Positions 35,740 to 43,608 of a stretch of 64,000 nucleotides of DNA are shown here, one piece after another (the stretch's first letter is position 1; each line of letters starts with the position of its first letter). Location: the NCBI GenBank assembly GCA_047614245.1, contig JBLHIC010000002.1, positions 1 to 64,000 of the forward strand. Direction: 5' to 3'. Made by a program: the position numbers and the translations under genes. This DNA is from Ulvibacter sp047614245 (GTDB lineage: Bacteria; Bacteroidota; Bacteroidia; Flavobacteriales; Flavobacteriaceae). The notes under the pieces are model-generated. The model did no database searches. It saw only the letters and a program-made list of their open reading frames with translations, and had not been told where the DNA came from.

Positions 35740-36216
35740 ATGCCAAAACTTCTGAAATATTTTCTCATTGTTGCCTTAGCTGCTTTCATCATCATGCAGT
35801 TTATACGTCCAACCAAAAATAATGCTGGCTACGAAACTTTAGCAGTCTTTGAAAATGAAACCAAACCCACTCCAGAAATGGCTGCCATTTTACGCACTAA
35901 TTGTTATGACTGTCACAGCAACCAAACCAACTATCCTTGGTATGCAGAAGTAGCACCTGTTAATTATTGGTTGGCAGACCATGTTAAAGATGGTAAAAAG
36001 CATTTTAACGTATCTGCTTGGGGAAAATACAGCGCCAAACGTAAAGACCATAAACTAGAAGAACTTATTGAGTTTGTAGAAGAAGGAGAGATGCCACTAG
36101 ATTCGTACACTTGGGTTCATGGACAATTGCCAGAAGAAGATGCCAAAGCCTTAACACAATGGGCACAAATGCTTCGAATTGCTTATCAAAAAGAAATGGC
36201 TGAATTAGCTAAGTAA
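35740..36216 (+). CDS. Haem-binding domain (c-type cytochrome-like) protein
   Basis: A 158-residue protein with one N-terminal membrane anchor (LLKYFLIVALAAFIIMQF, then RPTKN) and a periplasmic haem-binding domain with a CYDCHSNQTNYPWY motif (CxxCH) near residues 52-65, plus NYWLADHVKDGKKHFNVSAW. This matches the short haem_bd family common in Bacteroidota. It could be an electron carrier or a haem sensor; no partner oxidase is adjacent. It begins 6 bases after the nucleotidase stop, so it is cotranscribed with that gene. It directly precedes the decayed region and the iron-type cassette. Confidence 0.85.
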   Translation: MPKLLKYFLIVALAAFIIMQFIRPTKNNAGYETLAVFENETKPTPEMAAILRTNCYDCHSNQTNYPWYAEVAPVNYWLADHVKDGKKHFNVSAWGKYSAKRKDHKLEELIEFVEEGEMPLDSYTWVHGQLPEEDAKALTQWAQMLRIAYQKEMAELAK

Positions 36217-36269
36217 TGAGTTACAACGTACTTCAAGTTAGAAATAATTATGACCGTATATCAACAGCT

Positions 36270-36680
36270 TACATATGGCTAAGTATCCAAAGTTCAATTT
36301 CTTCTTCAGATGAAAAGAAAGCACGCCGCTCCCAATTCCAACATCTATTGCCGTTTTTTAGGTCCGTCATAGCGTTTTAGCCATTGGTCAAAAAGTTCCC
36401 AATGATCAAAACGTGTAGGGAAATAAGTGTCATAATAAGGATGCATTTTATTTCTTAATATAGGGATAGAAACTCCTTTTTTATAAAATTGCCAAGTACT
36501 ATTTAAGCCTAGTATTTGAGGAAAAGGCAATAAGAAATCACTCGTTTCTGGATACAATTTTTCTAACCAACCAATAAATGGCGCTTTTTTAACAATCAAA
36601 TTATGTCCTACAATTTCTATTAAAATAAGATTTGATAATTTATTGTATGCCGCGCGATACTTCCGCTGTTCCTGAAAAGA
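36270..36680 (-). pseudogene. Frameshifted fragment of a class I SAM-dependent methyltransferase
   Basis: The minus strand reads EQRKYRAAYNKLSNL, then LIVKKAPFIGWLEKLYPET, LLPFPQILGLNSTWQFYKK, MHPYYDTYFPTRFDHWELFD and QWLKRYDGPKK. There, at a TTTTTT run (36355-36360), the frame is lost; in another frame it continues as AIDVGIGSGVLSFHLKKK. That last piece is SAM motif I, and TRFDH...WLKxY...AIDVGxGSGVLS is the order expected in these methyltransferases. The rest of the catalytic domain is missing. An 84-codon ATG-started ORF (36345-36599) survives inside it, but alone it lacks the cofactor site, so it is a relic and not a gene. Confidence 0.75.
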
Positions 36681-36711
36681 GATATTAGGAACCTTCTTTT
36701 AAGATGAATTT

Positions 36712-36882
36712 TCAAGGCCTTAAGGAGTGACAAACCATTACTGTAAAAGCAGTTATTACAACAGGTTTATTGGCCTCTAATACTTGAATGGTACTCTTTA
36801 TGTCTGTAACGCTAGTGAACAGCGTTGCTTTTTCTCCAGCGTTAATAGGCGCTGGCTTGTTTATTTTCATATCTGTAGTCAT
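36712..36882 (-). CDS. 56-codon ORF in a relict operon (possible gene remnant)
   Basis: An ATG at 36880-36882 overlaps the TGA of the preceding minus-strand fragment in the ATGA style of true operons. It opens a frame reading MTTDMKINKPAPINAGEKA, then TLFTSVTDIKSTIQVLEANK and PVVITAFTV, ending at TGA 36712-36714. The last residues (after FTV) may not be native. I do not recognise the product. The overlap and protein-like composition suggest a formerly functional gene, now truncated. Confidence 0.4.
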   Translation of the reverse strand: MTTDMKINKPAPINAGEKATLFTSVTDIKSTIQVLEANKPVVITAFTVMVCHSLRP

Positions 36883-37046
36883 TGTATGGTAACGGAATAA
36901 AAAAGTCTAAGTACACTATAATTTTTTAATTGAAACAAAAGCAATGTAATGACATTTGCAAAAGCTAAGGCTAATATCAAGAGATAAATAATACTATGAT
37001 AAGGTACTTTATTAAAACTCCCTATATGCTTAATACCAAAGTTACA
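36879..37046 (-). pseudogene. C-terminal fragment of a membrane protein
   Basis: An open minus-strand frame from 37046 to the TGA at 36879 encodes 55 residues with one strong hydrophobic segment (HSIIYLLILALAFANVITLL) and a short tail NYSVLRLF. No start codon is available at its 5' end, so this is the tail of a longer gene. Its stop overlaps the ATG of the next ORF. The family is unknown. Confidence 0.4.
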
Positions 37047-37167
37047 TCAATTAATATCTAAATCAAGGTGGAAAAATAGTATATATAATTGGTAGTCTTC
37101 ATTCTTTTGAATCTTTTTTTTTCTAAAAATAGCTATAAACCAGATAGTTGCTTTTTATTAATATTCC

Positions 37168-37190
37168 TTATTTAAAACTAATCTAAATAA
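37168..37190. promoter_or_regulatory. Operator-like repeat, copy 1
   Basis: TTATTTA and TAAATAA form inverted arms around a 9-bp centre (AAACTAATC). The site ends 3 bases before the -33 TTG of the cassette promoter. It matches copy 2 (37241-37264) at 19 of 24 positions when aligned with one extra 3' base. On the reverse strand it contains TTTAGATTAG, resembling a DtxR-type half-site. Confidence 0.5.
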
Positions 37191-37193
37191 ACT

Positions 37194-37223
37194 TGCGTAA
37201 ACCGAAACATGTCCTTATTTTTG
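37194..37223 (+). promoter_or_regulatory. Promoter of the DUF4856-imelysin-HTTM-TonB cassette
   Basis: TTG (37194-37196), 19 nt, TATTTTTG (37216-37223): a near-ideal Bacteroidota promoter, 47 bases before the ATG at 37271. Operator-like repeats lie immediately upstream and downstream. Confidence 0.75.
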
Positions 37224-37240
37224 CCGCTTAAAAGAATCAA

Positions 37241-37264
37241 CTATTTGTAATTAGTCTAAATAAA
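37241..37264. promoter_or_regulatory. Operator-like repeat, copy 2
   Basis: CTATTTGTAATTAGTCTAAA followed by TAAA lies in the leader, 6 bases before the ATG of DUF4856. It shares 19 of 24 positions with copy 1, including the whole TCTAAATAAA end. A bound protein here would block transcription elongation or translation start. Confidence 0.5.
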
Positions 37265-37270
37265 ATTAAC

Positions 37271-38494
37271 ATGAAAATATTAGCCATACTTCCCATTTTT
37301 ATAGCCACAGTATTTGTCTCTTGTAGCAGTGATGACACTACACCAAATGTTTTGGTGATTCCTGTAGAAGTTCCTGTAGATTATACATTCACAAGAAACA
37401 ATGTGTCTACCGTTTTTTTTAGCGGTCAAACAACTCGTATTTTGATGGCAGAAGAAATTATAAGTGCATTTAATGATCAGGACAATGCTTCACAGTCTTC
37501 TCTTCAAGCAATGTTCGATCACCAAGTAGGAGCTGTAGATTTTGGAAACACTTCTTTAAATGAATCTGGAAAAAATGCACGTAGTAAAGCAGCTGCATCC
37601 ACAGATTTTTTTAGTGCTAATGCGACTGAGGCAACAGCCATTAAAGTACAATTTGATGCGTACATCAATTCGCAGACCCAAGAGGTATTTCCAAACTGGA
37701 ATACAGCAGCTTCCGCAGGAGTTGCAGGTCAAATAGCAGATGGTTCATCTACAAGATACGTATCTGCAGAAGGATTAGAATACAATCAGGTATTTGCTAA
37801 AGGACTTATAGGTGCTTTAATGACAGATCAAATTATCAACAACTATTTAAGTGCTTCTGTATTGGACGCAGAAAGTAATGTAGAAAATAATAATAACGAT
37901 GTACTAGATGGAGATGAGCCATATACTACTATGGAGCATAAGTGGGATGAAGGATACGGATATTTATTTGGCACCGCTACAGATCTTGTAAACCCTGTTC
38001 CCACTATTGGAGAAGCAGATAGTTTTTTAAACAAATATGTTGGTAAAGTAGAGAGCGATACAAATTTCGAGGGTATTGCTCAAGAAATCTTTGATGCTTT
38101 TAAATTGGGTAGAGCCGCTATAGTAGCCAAAAACTATGAAGTTAGAAATGCACAAGCAGCTATTTTACAACAAAAAATATCTGAAGTAATTGCTATTCGT
38201 GCCATCTATTACTTACAAAATGGTAAAATGGCCATTGAAAATAATAGCTTTGGTGCGGCTTTCCATGATCTTTCTGAAGGATATGGCTTTCTAACTAGTT
38301 TGCGTTTTACAAGAGATATCGCAACTGGAACGGCATTGTTTACAAAATCTGAGGTTGATGGTTTTGTTGCAGATCTAATGAATGATGGTGCTAATGGTTT
38401 GTGGGACGTTACTCCTGCAACATTAGATGCTATTTCTGAAGCAATTGCGGCAAAGTTTAGCTTTACAGTTGCCCAAGCAGCTAGTACAAATTAA
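37271..38494 (+). CDS. DUF4856 lipoprotein
   Basis: A 407-residue lipoprotein: signal peptide with lipobox FVSC (Cys17), an acidic SSDDTTP linker and a mature domain of the DUF4856 type (YTFTRNNVSTVFFSGQTTRI, then AEEIISAFNDQD, YNQVFAKGLIGALMTDQI, EHKWDEGYGYLFG, LSEGYGFLTSLRFTRD). The family is found next to imelysin-like genes in Bacteroidota and is thought to be all-helical like imelysin; its function is unknown. It is the first gene of the cassette with a strong promoter and two operator-like repeats. The mature protein is likely on the outer membrane facing the periplasm or the surface. Confidence 0.85.
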   Translation: MKILAILPIFIATVFVSCSSDDTTPNVLVIPVEVPVDYTFTRNNVSTVFFSGQTTRILMAEEIISAFNDQDNASQSSLQAMFDHQVGAVDFGNTSLNESGKNARSKAAASTDFFSANATEATAIKVQFDAYINSQTQEVFPNWNTAASAGVAGQIADGSSTRYVSAEGLEYNQVFAKGLIGALMTDQIINNYLSASVLDAESNVENNNNDVLDGDEPYTTMEHKWDEGYGYLFGTATDLVNPVPTIGEADSFLNKYVGKVESDTNFEGIAQEIFDAFKLGRAAIVAKNYEVRNAQAAILQQKISEVIAIRAIYYLQNGKMAIENNSFGAAFHDLSEGYGFLTSLRFTRDIATGTALFTKSEVDGFVADLMNDGANGLWDVTPATLDAISEAIAAKFSFTVAQAASTN

Positions 38495-38554
38495 AAATAA
38501 GCTTGCATAAAAAAAGCAATCGCTCTGGTACAATGAAAAACAGTTGCTTTTAAT

Positions 38555-38562
38555 TATTTTTG
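38555..38562 (+). promoter_or_regulatory. Possible internal promoter before the imelysin gene
   Basis: TATTTTTG, 15 bases before the ATG at 38578. Just upstream, AAAAGCAA (38512-38519) can pair with TTGCTTTT (38544-38551) across a long loop, a weak terminator-like structure. Confidence 0.3.
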
Positions 38563-38577
38563 CAAAAAAAAAGAAAT

Positions 38578-39690
38578 ATGAAATATACTCCCTTTGCTTT
38601 ATTGTTTTCAGTGCTGCTTTTTCTATCCTGTGGAGGAGATGATACCGCGGAAGATACAACGCCTTCAGATACGTTTAATCGTAATGCCATGTTGGTACAC
38701 TGGGTAGATAATTTTATCCAACCAGGGTATACAGCTCTTGAAACTTCTTTAAACACATTGTCAGTTGCTGCAGACGATTTTGTTGCTGCACCTTCTGCAA
38801 GTTCACTTGCAAACGCCAGAAGTTCGTGGTTAAATGCTTACCAAGCTTTTCAAACAGTATCCATGTTTGAAATTGGTCGAGCTGAGCAATTAAATTTTCG
38901 AAATCGTTTGAATGTTTACCCAACAAATACCACAGAACTAAATCAATTAGTGCTGAGCGGAGCTTGGGATTTGGAATTACCATCAACCATAGATGTGCAA
39001 GGATTCCCAGCTGTAGATTATTTATTGTACGGTTTAGGGACTGATGAAGAAATTATTGCTTTTTTTGCCGTGAGTAATGAAGCGGATAACTATAAAGCGT
39101 ATTTCACAGATCTTGTACAAACCATGCAGTCGCTAACTGCCGAAGTAAAATCTGATTGGGATAATGGATTTAGAGAAACGTATATTACTAACACAAGTTC
39201 TTCTGCATCTGGCGCAGTAGATCAAACGGTAAACGCATTTTTATTTTATTACGAAAAAGCTTTGCGAGCCGGAAAAGTTGGCATTCCTGCAGGTGTGTTT
39301 TCTGGAAGTCCGCTCCCTCAAAATGTAGAAGCATTATACAGCCAAGAGAATTCTAAACAATTGTTAGAAACTGCCTTAGCAGCAGTACAAAACTTCTTTA
39401 TTGGTACCGGTAGTACCGGAACAAATGGAAGTAGTTTAAAAGCTTATTTAGATGTACTAAATACAGTGAAAAATGGGAGTGACTTAAGTTCTCTCATTAA
39501 TACTCAATTTGAAACGGCACAAGTTAAGGTTAATCGCTTGCAAGCTAATTTTGTTGTTCAAATAGAGAGCGATAATAGTAAAATGCTAGAAACCTATGAT
39601 GAGCTACAGCGCAATGTGATTTTGATGAAAGTAGACATGTTACAAGCTCTAAGTATCGATGTTAACTACGTAGATGCAGATGGCGATTAA
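38578..39690 (+). CDS. Imelysin family (peptidase M75-like) lipoprotein
   Basis: A 370-residue protein with signal peptide and lipobox FLSC, followed by an imelysin domain: HWVDNFIQPGYTALETSL, the helical ARSSWLNAYQAFQTVSMFEI and GFPAVDYLLYGLG, with a second repeat toward the C-terminus. Imelysins (ICMP/IrpA/EfeO-like) are bi-lobed helical proteins linked to iron uptake; proteolytic activity is doubtful. Here the GxHxxE-type motif is not seen. The 38560 TTG start is rejected because it lies inside a -7 box; ATG 38578 directly precedes the signal peptide. The stop TAA overlaps the ATG of the HTTM gene (TAATG), showing tight coupling. Confidence 0.88.
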   Translation: MKYTPFALLFSVLLFLSCGGDDTAEDTTPSDTFNRNAMLVHWVDNFIQPGYTALETSLNTLSVAADDFVAAPSASSLANARSSWLNAYQAFQTVSMFEIGRAEQLNFRNRLNVYPTNTTELNQLVLSGAWDLELPSTIDVQGFPAVDYLLYGLGTDEEIIAFFAVSNEADNYKAYFTDLVQTMQSLTAEVKSDWDNGFRETYITNTSSSASGAVDQTVNAFLFYYEKALRAGKVGIPAGVFSGSPLPQNVEALYSQENSKQLLETALAAVQNFFIGTGSTGTNGSSLKAYLDVLNTVKNGSDLSSLINTQFETAQVKVNRLQANFVVQIESDNSKMLETYDELQRNVILMKVDMLQALSIDVNYVDADGD

Positions 39691-41054
39691 TGCAAGCAAA
39701 ATACTATTCATATCTTACTAAACAAACAAAGGCCGCCCCATTGGCGGTCTTTCGTATTTTGTTTGGTTTCATGATGCTAGGGAGTATTATTCGTTTTTGG
39801 AGTTATGGTTGGATAGATACCTTATACATAGAACCTACATTTGCTTTTTCGTTTTACGGGTTCGATTGGTTGCCGCTTTTAGGAAATTACACCTATTTGT
39901 TATTTGTTATTTGCGGTTTGGCGGCTTTTTGTGTAGCTATAGGATATAAATATAGAATAGCAATCATTCTGTTTTTCTTAAGTTTTACCTACATAGAGTT
40001 ACTGGATAAGACAACCTACCTGAATCATTATTACTTTATAAGCTGTTTAAGTTTTCTTCTTATTTTCTTACCTGCTAATTGTTACTATTCAATAGATGCA
40101 ATACGTATCAAAAAAGCACGAGTGGATAGTGTTCCTGCTTGGACTATTTACAGCATTAAATTACTACTTTGTATAGTTTATTTTTACGCTGGTCTTGCTA
40201 AATTAAATAGCGATTGGTTGTTGGAAGCTATGCCGTTACAAATTTGGTTGCCATCTAAGTATGACATTCCTTTTTTAGGAGATATTCTACAACAAGAATG
40301 GATACATTATGCCTTTAGTTGGGGAGGCGCCTTTTATGACTTAGCCATTCCTTTTTTATTACTTTATAAGCCTTCTCGTTCTATTGCTTTTATTTTGGTA
40401 GTTGTTTTTCATATATTAACCCGGATATTATTTCCGATAGGCATGTTTCCGTATATTATGATTGTAAGCGCGCTTATCTTTTTTGATTCGTCGTTCCATG
40501 AGCGTGTTCTTTCGTTTTTTTCTAAAATGTTAAAGAAATTAAGCCTTTTTAAACCTGTTAAAATTTCAGAAATATACCAAGTTACTAACTATATAATAGC
40601 ACCATATGTTGTAGGGGTTTTTATTGTGATTCAGTTACTTTTGCCATGGCGTTATTTGGTATATCCAGAAGAGTTGTTTTGGACCGAAGAAGGCTACCGT
40701 TTTTCGTGGCGCGTGATGTTGATGGAAAAAGCAGGATATGCTCAATTTACTGTCAATGACACTTTAAGCGGCAAGAAATTTGCTGTAAATAACAGTGATT
40801 TTTTAACAGTTTTTCAAGAAAAACAAATGAGCACACAACCCGATTTTATAGTTCAGTATGCACATTATTTGGGAACGCACTTTGCAAGTGAGGGACATCA
40901 AAATATAGCAGTGCATGTAGAGAGTTATGTAGCACTTAACGGAAGATTAAGTCAACTATATATTGATCCTGCTGTTAATTTATTAGAAGTGGAAGATACC
41001 TTTGCGCATAAAGAATGGATTTTAGCCTTTAAAGATACGATTCAAGGATTATAA
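39690..41054 (+). CDS. HTTM / vitamin K-dependent gamma-carboxylase-like membrane protein
   Basis: A 454-residue protein: an N-terminal half with about 8-9 membrane segments (HTTM domain) and a soluble C-terminal region. Family marks are PLAVFRILFGFMMLGSIIRF, the YLNHYYF motif near residue 110, YFYAGLAKLNSDWLLEAMPL near 167, and EEGYRFSWRVMLMEKAGY before the C-terminal domain. These are shared by bacterial homologues of the animal enzyme that carboxylates Glu to Gla using reduced vitamin K and CO2. Whether this bacterial branch does so is not known. The start is coupled to the imelysin stop, and the TonB receptor follows after 8 bases. Confidence 0.88.
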   Translation: MQAKYYSYLTKQTKAAPLAVFRILFGFMMLGSIIRFWSYGWIDTLYIEPTFAFSFYGFDWLPLLGNYTYLLFVICGLAAFCVAIGYKYRIAIILFFLSFTYIELLDKTTYLNHYYFISCLSFLLIFLPANCYYSIDAIRIKKARVDSVPAWTIYSIKLLLCIVYFYAGLAKLNSDWLLEAMPLQIWLPSKYDIPFLGDILQQEWIHYAFSWGGAFYDLAIPFLLLYKPSRSIAFILVVVFHILTRILFPIGMFPYIMIVSALIFFDSSFHERVLSFFSKMLKKLSLFKPVKISEIYQVTNYIIAPYVVGVFIVIQLLLPWRYLVYPEELFWTEEGYRFSWRVMLMEKAGYAQFTVNDTLSGKKFAVNNSDFLTVFQEKQMSTQPDFIVQYAHYLGTHFASEGHQNIAVHVESYVALNGRLSQLYIDPAVNLLEVEDTFAHKEWILAFKDTIQGL

Positions 41055-41062
41055 CAAAATAT

Positions 41063-43501
41063 ATGAAGCACCTTACCCATTATTTGGTTGTACCTTTTTT
41101 ACTAATTTTCACCGCTGTTCAGGCACAGTTTACTATTTCTGGCACCGTAATTTCTGAAGACACAAAAAAGCCCATTGCTAATACCGAAATATATAATACA
41201 ACCTTATCAACTTCGGTAAAAACAAATGATTTGGGAGTTTTTAAATTTGAGAACCTTCCAACTGGAACCTACACTTTTGTTGTTTTTTCTTTTGAATACG
41301 AAGTAGTGGAAATCATAAAAGAAATTTTAGAAAATACTAATCTTACCTTTGTACTACCAGTCTTGGGAGAAACGTTAAGTGAAGTGCTCATTACAAAACG
41401 AAAAGAAAGAATATTCGCACTACGTAAATTAAGAGAAGTAGAAGGTACCGCTATTTATGCAGGTAAAAAGAGTGAAGTGGTAGTATTAGATAATCTTACC
41501 GCAAACCTGGCAAGTGGAAATGCTAGACAAATTTATGCGCAAGTGGTAGGATTAAATATTTATGAAAATAATGACGCAGGGTTACAATTAAATATAGGCG
41601 GTAGAGGATTAGATCCTAATAGAACATCTAATTTTAACACGCGTCAAAATGGGTACGATATTTCTGCTGATGTCTTGGGATATCCAGAGAGTTATTATAC
41701 ACCTCCTGCCGAAGCCATCGATCAAATTGAAGTGGTGAGAGGTGCTGCATCTTTGCAGTATGGTACTCAGTTTGGGGGTCTTATAAATTTCAAATTAAGA
41801 CAACCCAACAGAACAAAAAAAATAGATTGGATATCCCGTCAATCTATAGGCAGTAATGACCTGTTTACCAGTTTCAACAGCCTAAGTGGTACCGTTGGTA
41901 AATTAGGGTATTACACCTATTTTAATTATAAAACGGGAAATGATTTTAGGCCTAATTCTCAGTTCGATTCATACAATGCTCATGCACATTTAGACTACGC
42001 TTTTACAGATAGAACAAAAGTTACGTTTGAGTTTAGTTTTCTAGACTATCTAGCGCAACAGGCGGGAGGATTAACAGATAGTCAATTTGAAGAAGACCCT
42101 ACTTTTAGTAATAGGACGAGAAACTGGTTTGATGTAAACTGGAAATTGTATTCCCTGCGCTTAGACCATGCTGTATCTTCAAAAACTGATATGAGTCTTA
42201 ACGTGTTTGCATTAGATGCGTCCAGAAAATCTGTGGGTTTTAGAGAGAACAGAGTGTCACAAGTAGACGATTTGGAAGCCCCTAGAGAGTTAATTGTAGG
42301 CAATTTTGAAAACTGGGGAGCAGAAGGTCGAGTGCTAACGCGATATAAACTGTTTCAAAGAGAACAAACGCTGTTAGTAGGTGCAAAATATTATCAATCT
42401 AACAATAGTGAACGACAGGGACCTGGGACTAATGGAGCAGATGCTAATTTTGATTTTGCAGATGTTGAATTTCCAGATTATGCAAGACAAAGTGACTTTA
42501 AGTTCCCTAATTTAAATGTTGCATTGTTTAGTGAACATATTTTTAAAGTTTCAGAAAAATTTAGTATCACACCAGGTGTTAGGGTAGAGTATATCAAAAC
42601 GGAAAGCCAAGGTGCTTACAAAAATATTATATTCGATTTGGCAGGAAATCCTATTTTAAATGAAACCCTCCCAGATAATCGTGATTTTGAACGAAATTTT
42701 GTTTTGTTTGGAATTGGCGCTAGTTATAAAGCGTCAAGTGCTACTGAGTTGTATGCAAATGTGAGTCAGAACTATAGATCTGTTACATTTAATGACATAC
42801 GTATTACCAATCCGTCATTAACTGTAGATCCAAATATTACAGATGAGCAAGGATATACTTTTGATGTAGGAGCACGTGGGCGTTTTAAAAAATATCTTTC
42901 ATATGATGTGGGCGTGTTTTTATTGAGTTACCAAGATCGACTAGGAGTTATCGTGCGTGAAGTTAGTGATATTGAAGATGAACGTTTTAGGGGTAACATT
43001 GGTGATGCAGTAACCTATGGAATAGAAAGTTTTGTAGATTGGAATGTATGGGAAACATTTTCAAGGAACGAAAATTTCAGATTGAATACCTTTGTAAATC
43101 TTGCCTACACAGAAAGTGAATACACAAGCTCTCAAGAAAACAATGTAGAAGGCAAACAAGTCGAGTTTATACCAAAAGTAAACCTAAAAACAGGATTTGC
43201 TTTTGGGTATAAAAACTTCTTGAGTAGTCTACAATACACGTATTTATCAAAACAATTTACGGACGCGACTAATTCGCCTAGAGACTTAACAAGCCAGAGT
43301 GGTATAATTGGAGAGATACCTTCTTACGATATTCTGGATTTGTCTCTATCGTATACCTACAGGTCGTTTAAGCTAGAGTCTGGTATTAATAACCTGCTCG
43401 ACAATAGTTACTTTACAAGAAGAGCAACAGGTTATCCAGGTCCTGGAATTATACCAAGTCTGCCAAGAACATTTTATGCGCTATTGCAGGTTAAGTTGTA
43501 A
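41063..43501 (+). CDS. TonB-dependent receptor (FecA-like), cassette member
   Basis: An 812-residue outer-membrane receptor: signal peptide (ends VQAQ), CarboxypepD_reg-like domain (about 23-110, ISGTVISEDTKKPIANTEIY), plug (about 130-235; NIGGRGLDPNRTSNFNTRQN, then IDQIEVVRGAASLQYGTQFG) and a barrel ending in a Leu-rich short strand (FYALLQVKL). The combination of QIEVVRG, GGLINFKL and the GRG-x-N-x-R-x-S-x-N-x-R plug resembles FecA-type iron-chelate receptors. As the last gene of the cassette it would provide the outer membrane entry gate. The ligand is unknown; iron or a metallophore is inferred from its imelysin neighbour. Confidence 0.9.
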   Translation: MKHLTHYLVVPFLLIFTAVQAQFTISGTVISEDTKKPIANTEIYNTTLSTSVKTNDLGVFKFENLPTGTYTFVVFSFEYEVVEIIKEILENTNLTFVLPVLGETLSEVLITKRKERIFALRKLREVEGTAIYAGKKSEVVVLDNLTANLASGNARQIYAQVVGLNIYENNDAGLQLNIGGRGLDPNRTSNFNTRQNGYDISADVLGYPESYYTPPAEAIDQIEVVRGAASLQYGTQFGGLINFKLRQPNRTKKIDWISRQSIGSNDLFTSFNSLSGTVGKLGYYTYFNYKTGNDFRPNSQFDSYNAHAHLDYAFTDRTKVTFEFSFLDYLAQQAGGLTDSQFEEDPTFSNRTRNWFDVNWKLYSLRLDHAVSSKTDMSLNVFALDASRKSVGFRENRVSQVDDLEAPRELIVGNFENWGAEGRVLTRYKLFQREQTLLVGAKYYQSNNSERQGPGTNGADANFDFADVEFPDYARQSDFKFPNLNVALFSEHIFKVSEKFSITPGVRVEYIKTESQGAYKNIIFDLAGNPILNETLPDNRDFERNFVLFGIGASYKASSATELYANVSQNYRSVTFNDIRITNPSLTVDPNITDEQGYTFDVGARGRFKKYLSYDVGVFLLSYQDRLGVIVREVSDIEDERFRGNIGDAVTYGIESFVDWNVWETFSRNENFRLNTFVNLAYTESEYTSSQENNVEGKQVEFIPKVNLKTGFAFGYKNFLSSLQYTYLSKQFTDATNSPRDLTSQSGIIGEIPSYDILDLSLSYTYRSFKLESGINNLLDNSYFTRRATGYPGPGIIPSLPRTFYALLQVKL

Positions 43502-43546
43502 AGTTAATTTATATAAGGCAATTACCAATATCACAATAATTAATAG

Positions 43547-43554
43547 TACATTTG
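43547..43554 (+). promoter_or_regulatory. -7 promoter element for guaB
   Basis: TACATTTG fits TAnnTTTG. It overlaps the upstream alternative TTG start at 43552, so translation must begin downstream, at ATG 43609. Confidence 0.5.
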
Positions 43555-43608
43555 CACGCAATTATTAAGCAACCACTTTCGGTTCTTCGGAAGTTAATTT
43601 TAATTGCA

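Noticed and set aside
36345..36599. 84-residue ATG-started ORF in the gap before the cassette
   Set aside because: It is an internal part of a frameshifted methyltransferase; reading the adjacent frame restores the SAM motif, so it is listed as a pseudogene fragment, not as a gene.
38512..38551. AAAAGCAA/TTGCTTTT hairpin between the DUF4856 and imelysin genes
   Set aside because: The loop is 24 nt long and the stem only 8 bp, so I do not call a terminator; the genes may still be cotranscribed.
43552..43608. Upstream TTG start for guaB
   Set aside because: It falls in the -7 promoter box and adds residues not found in IMPDH; ATG 43609 is used.
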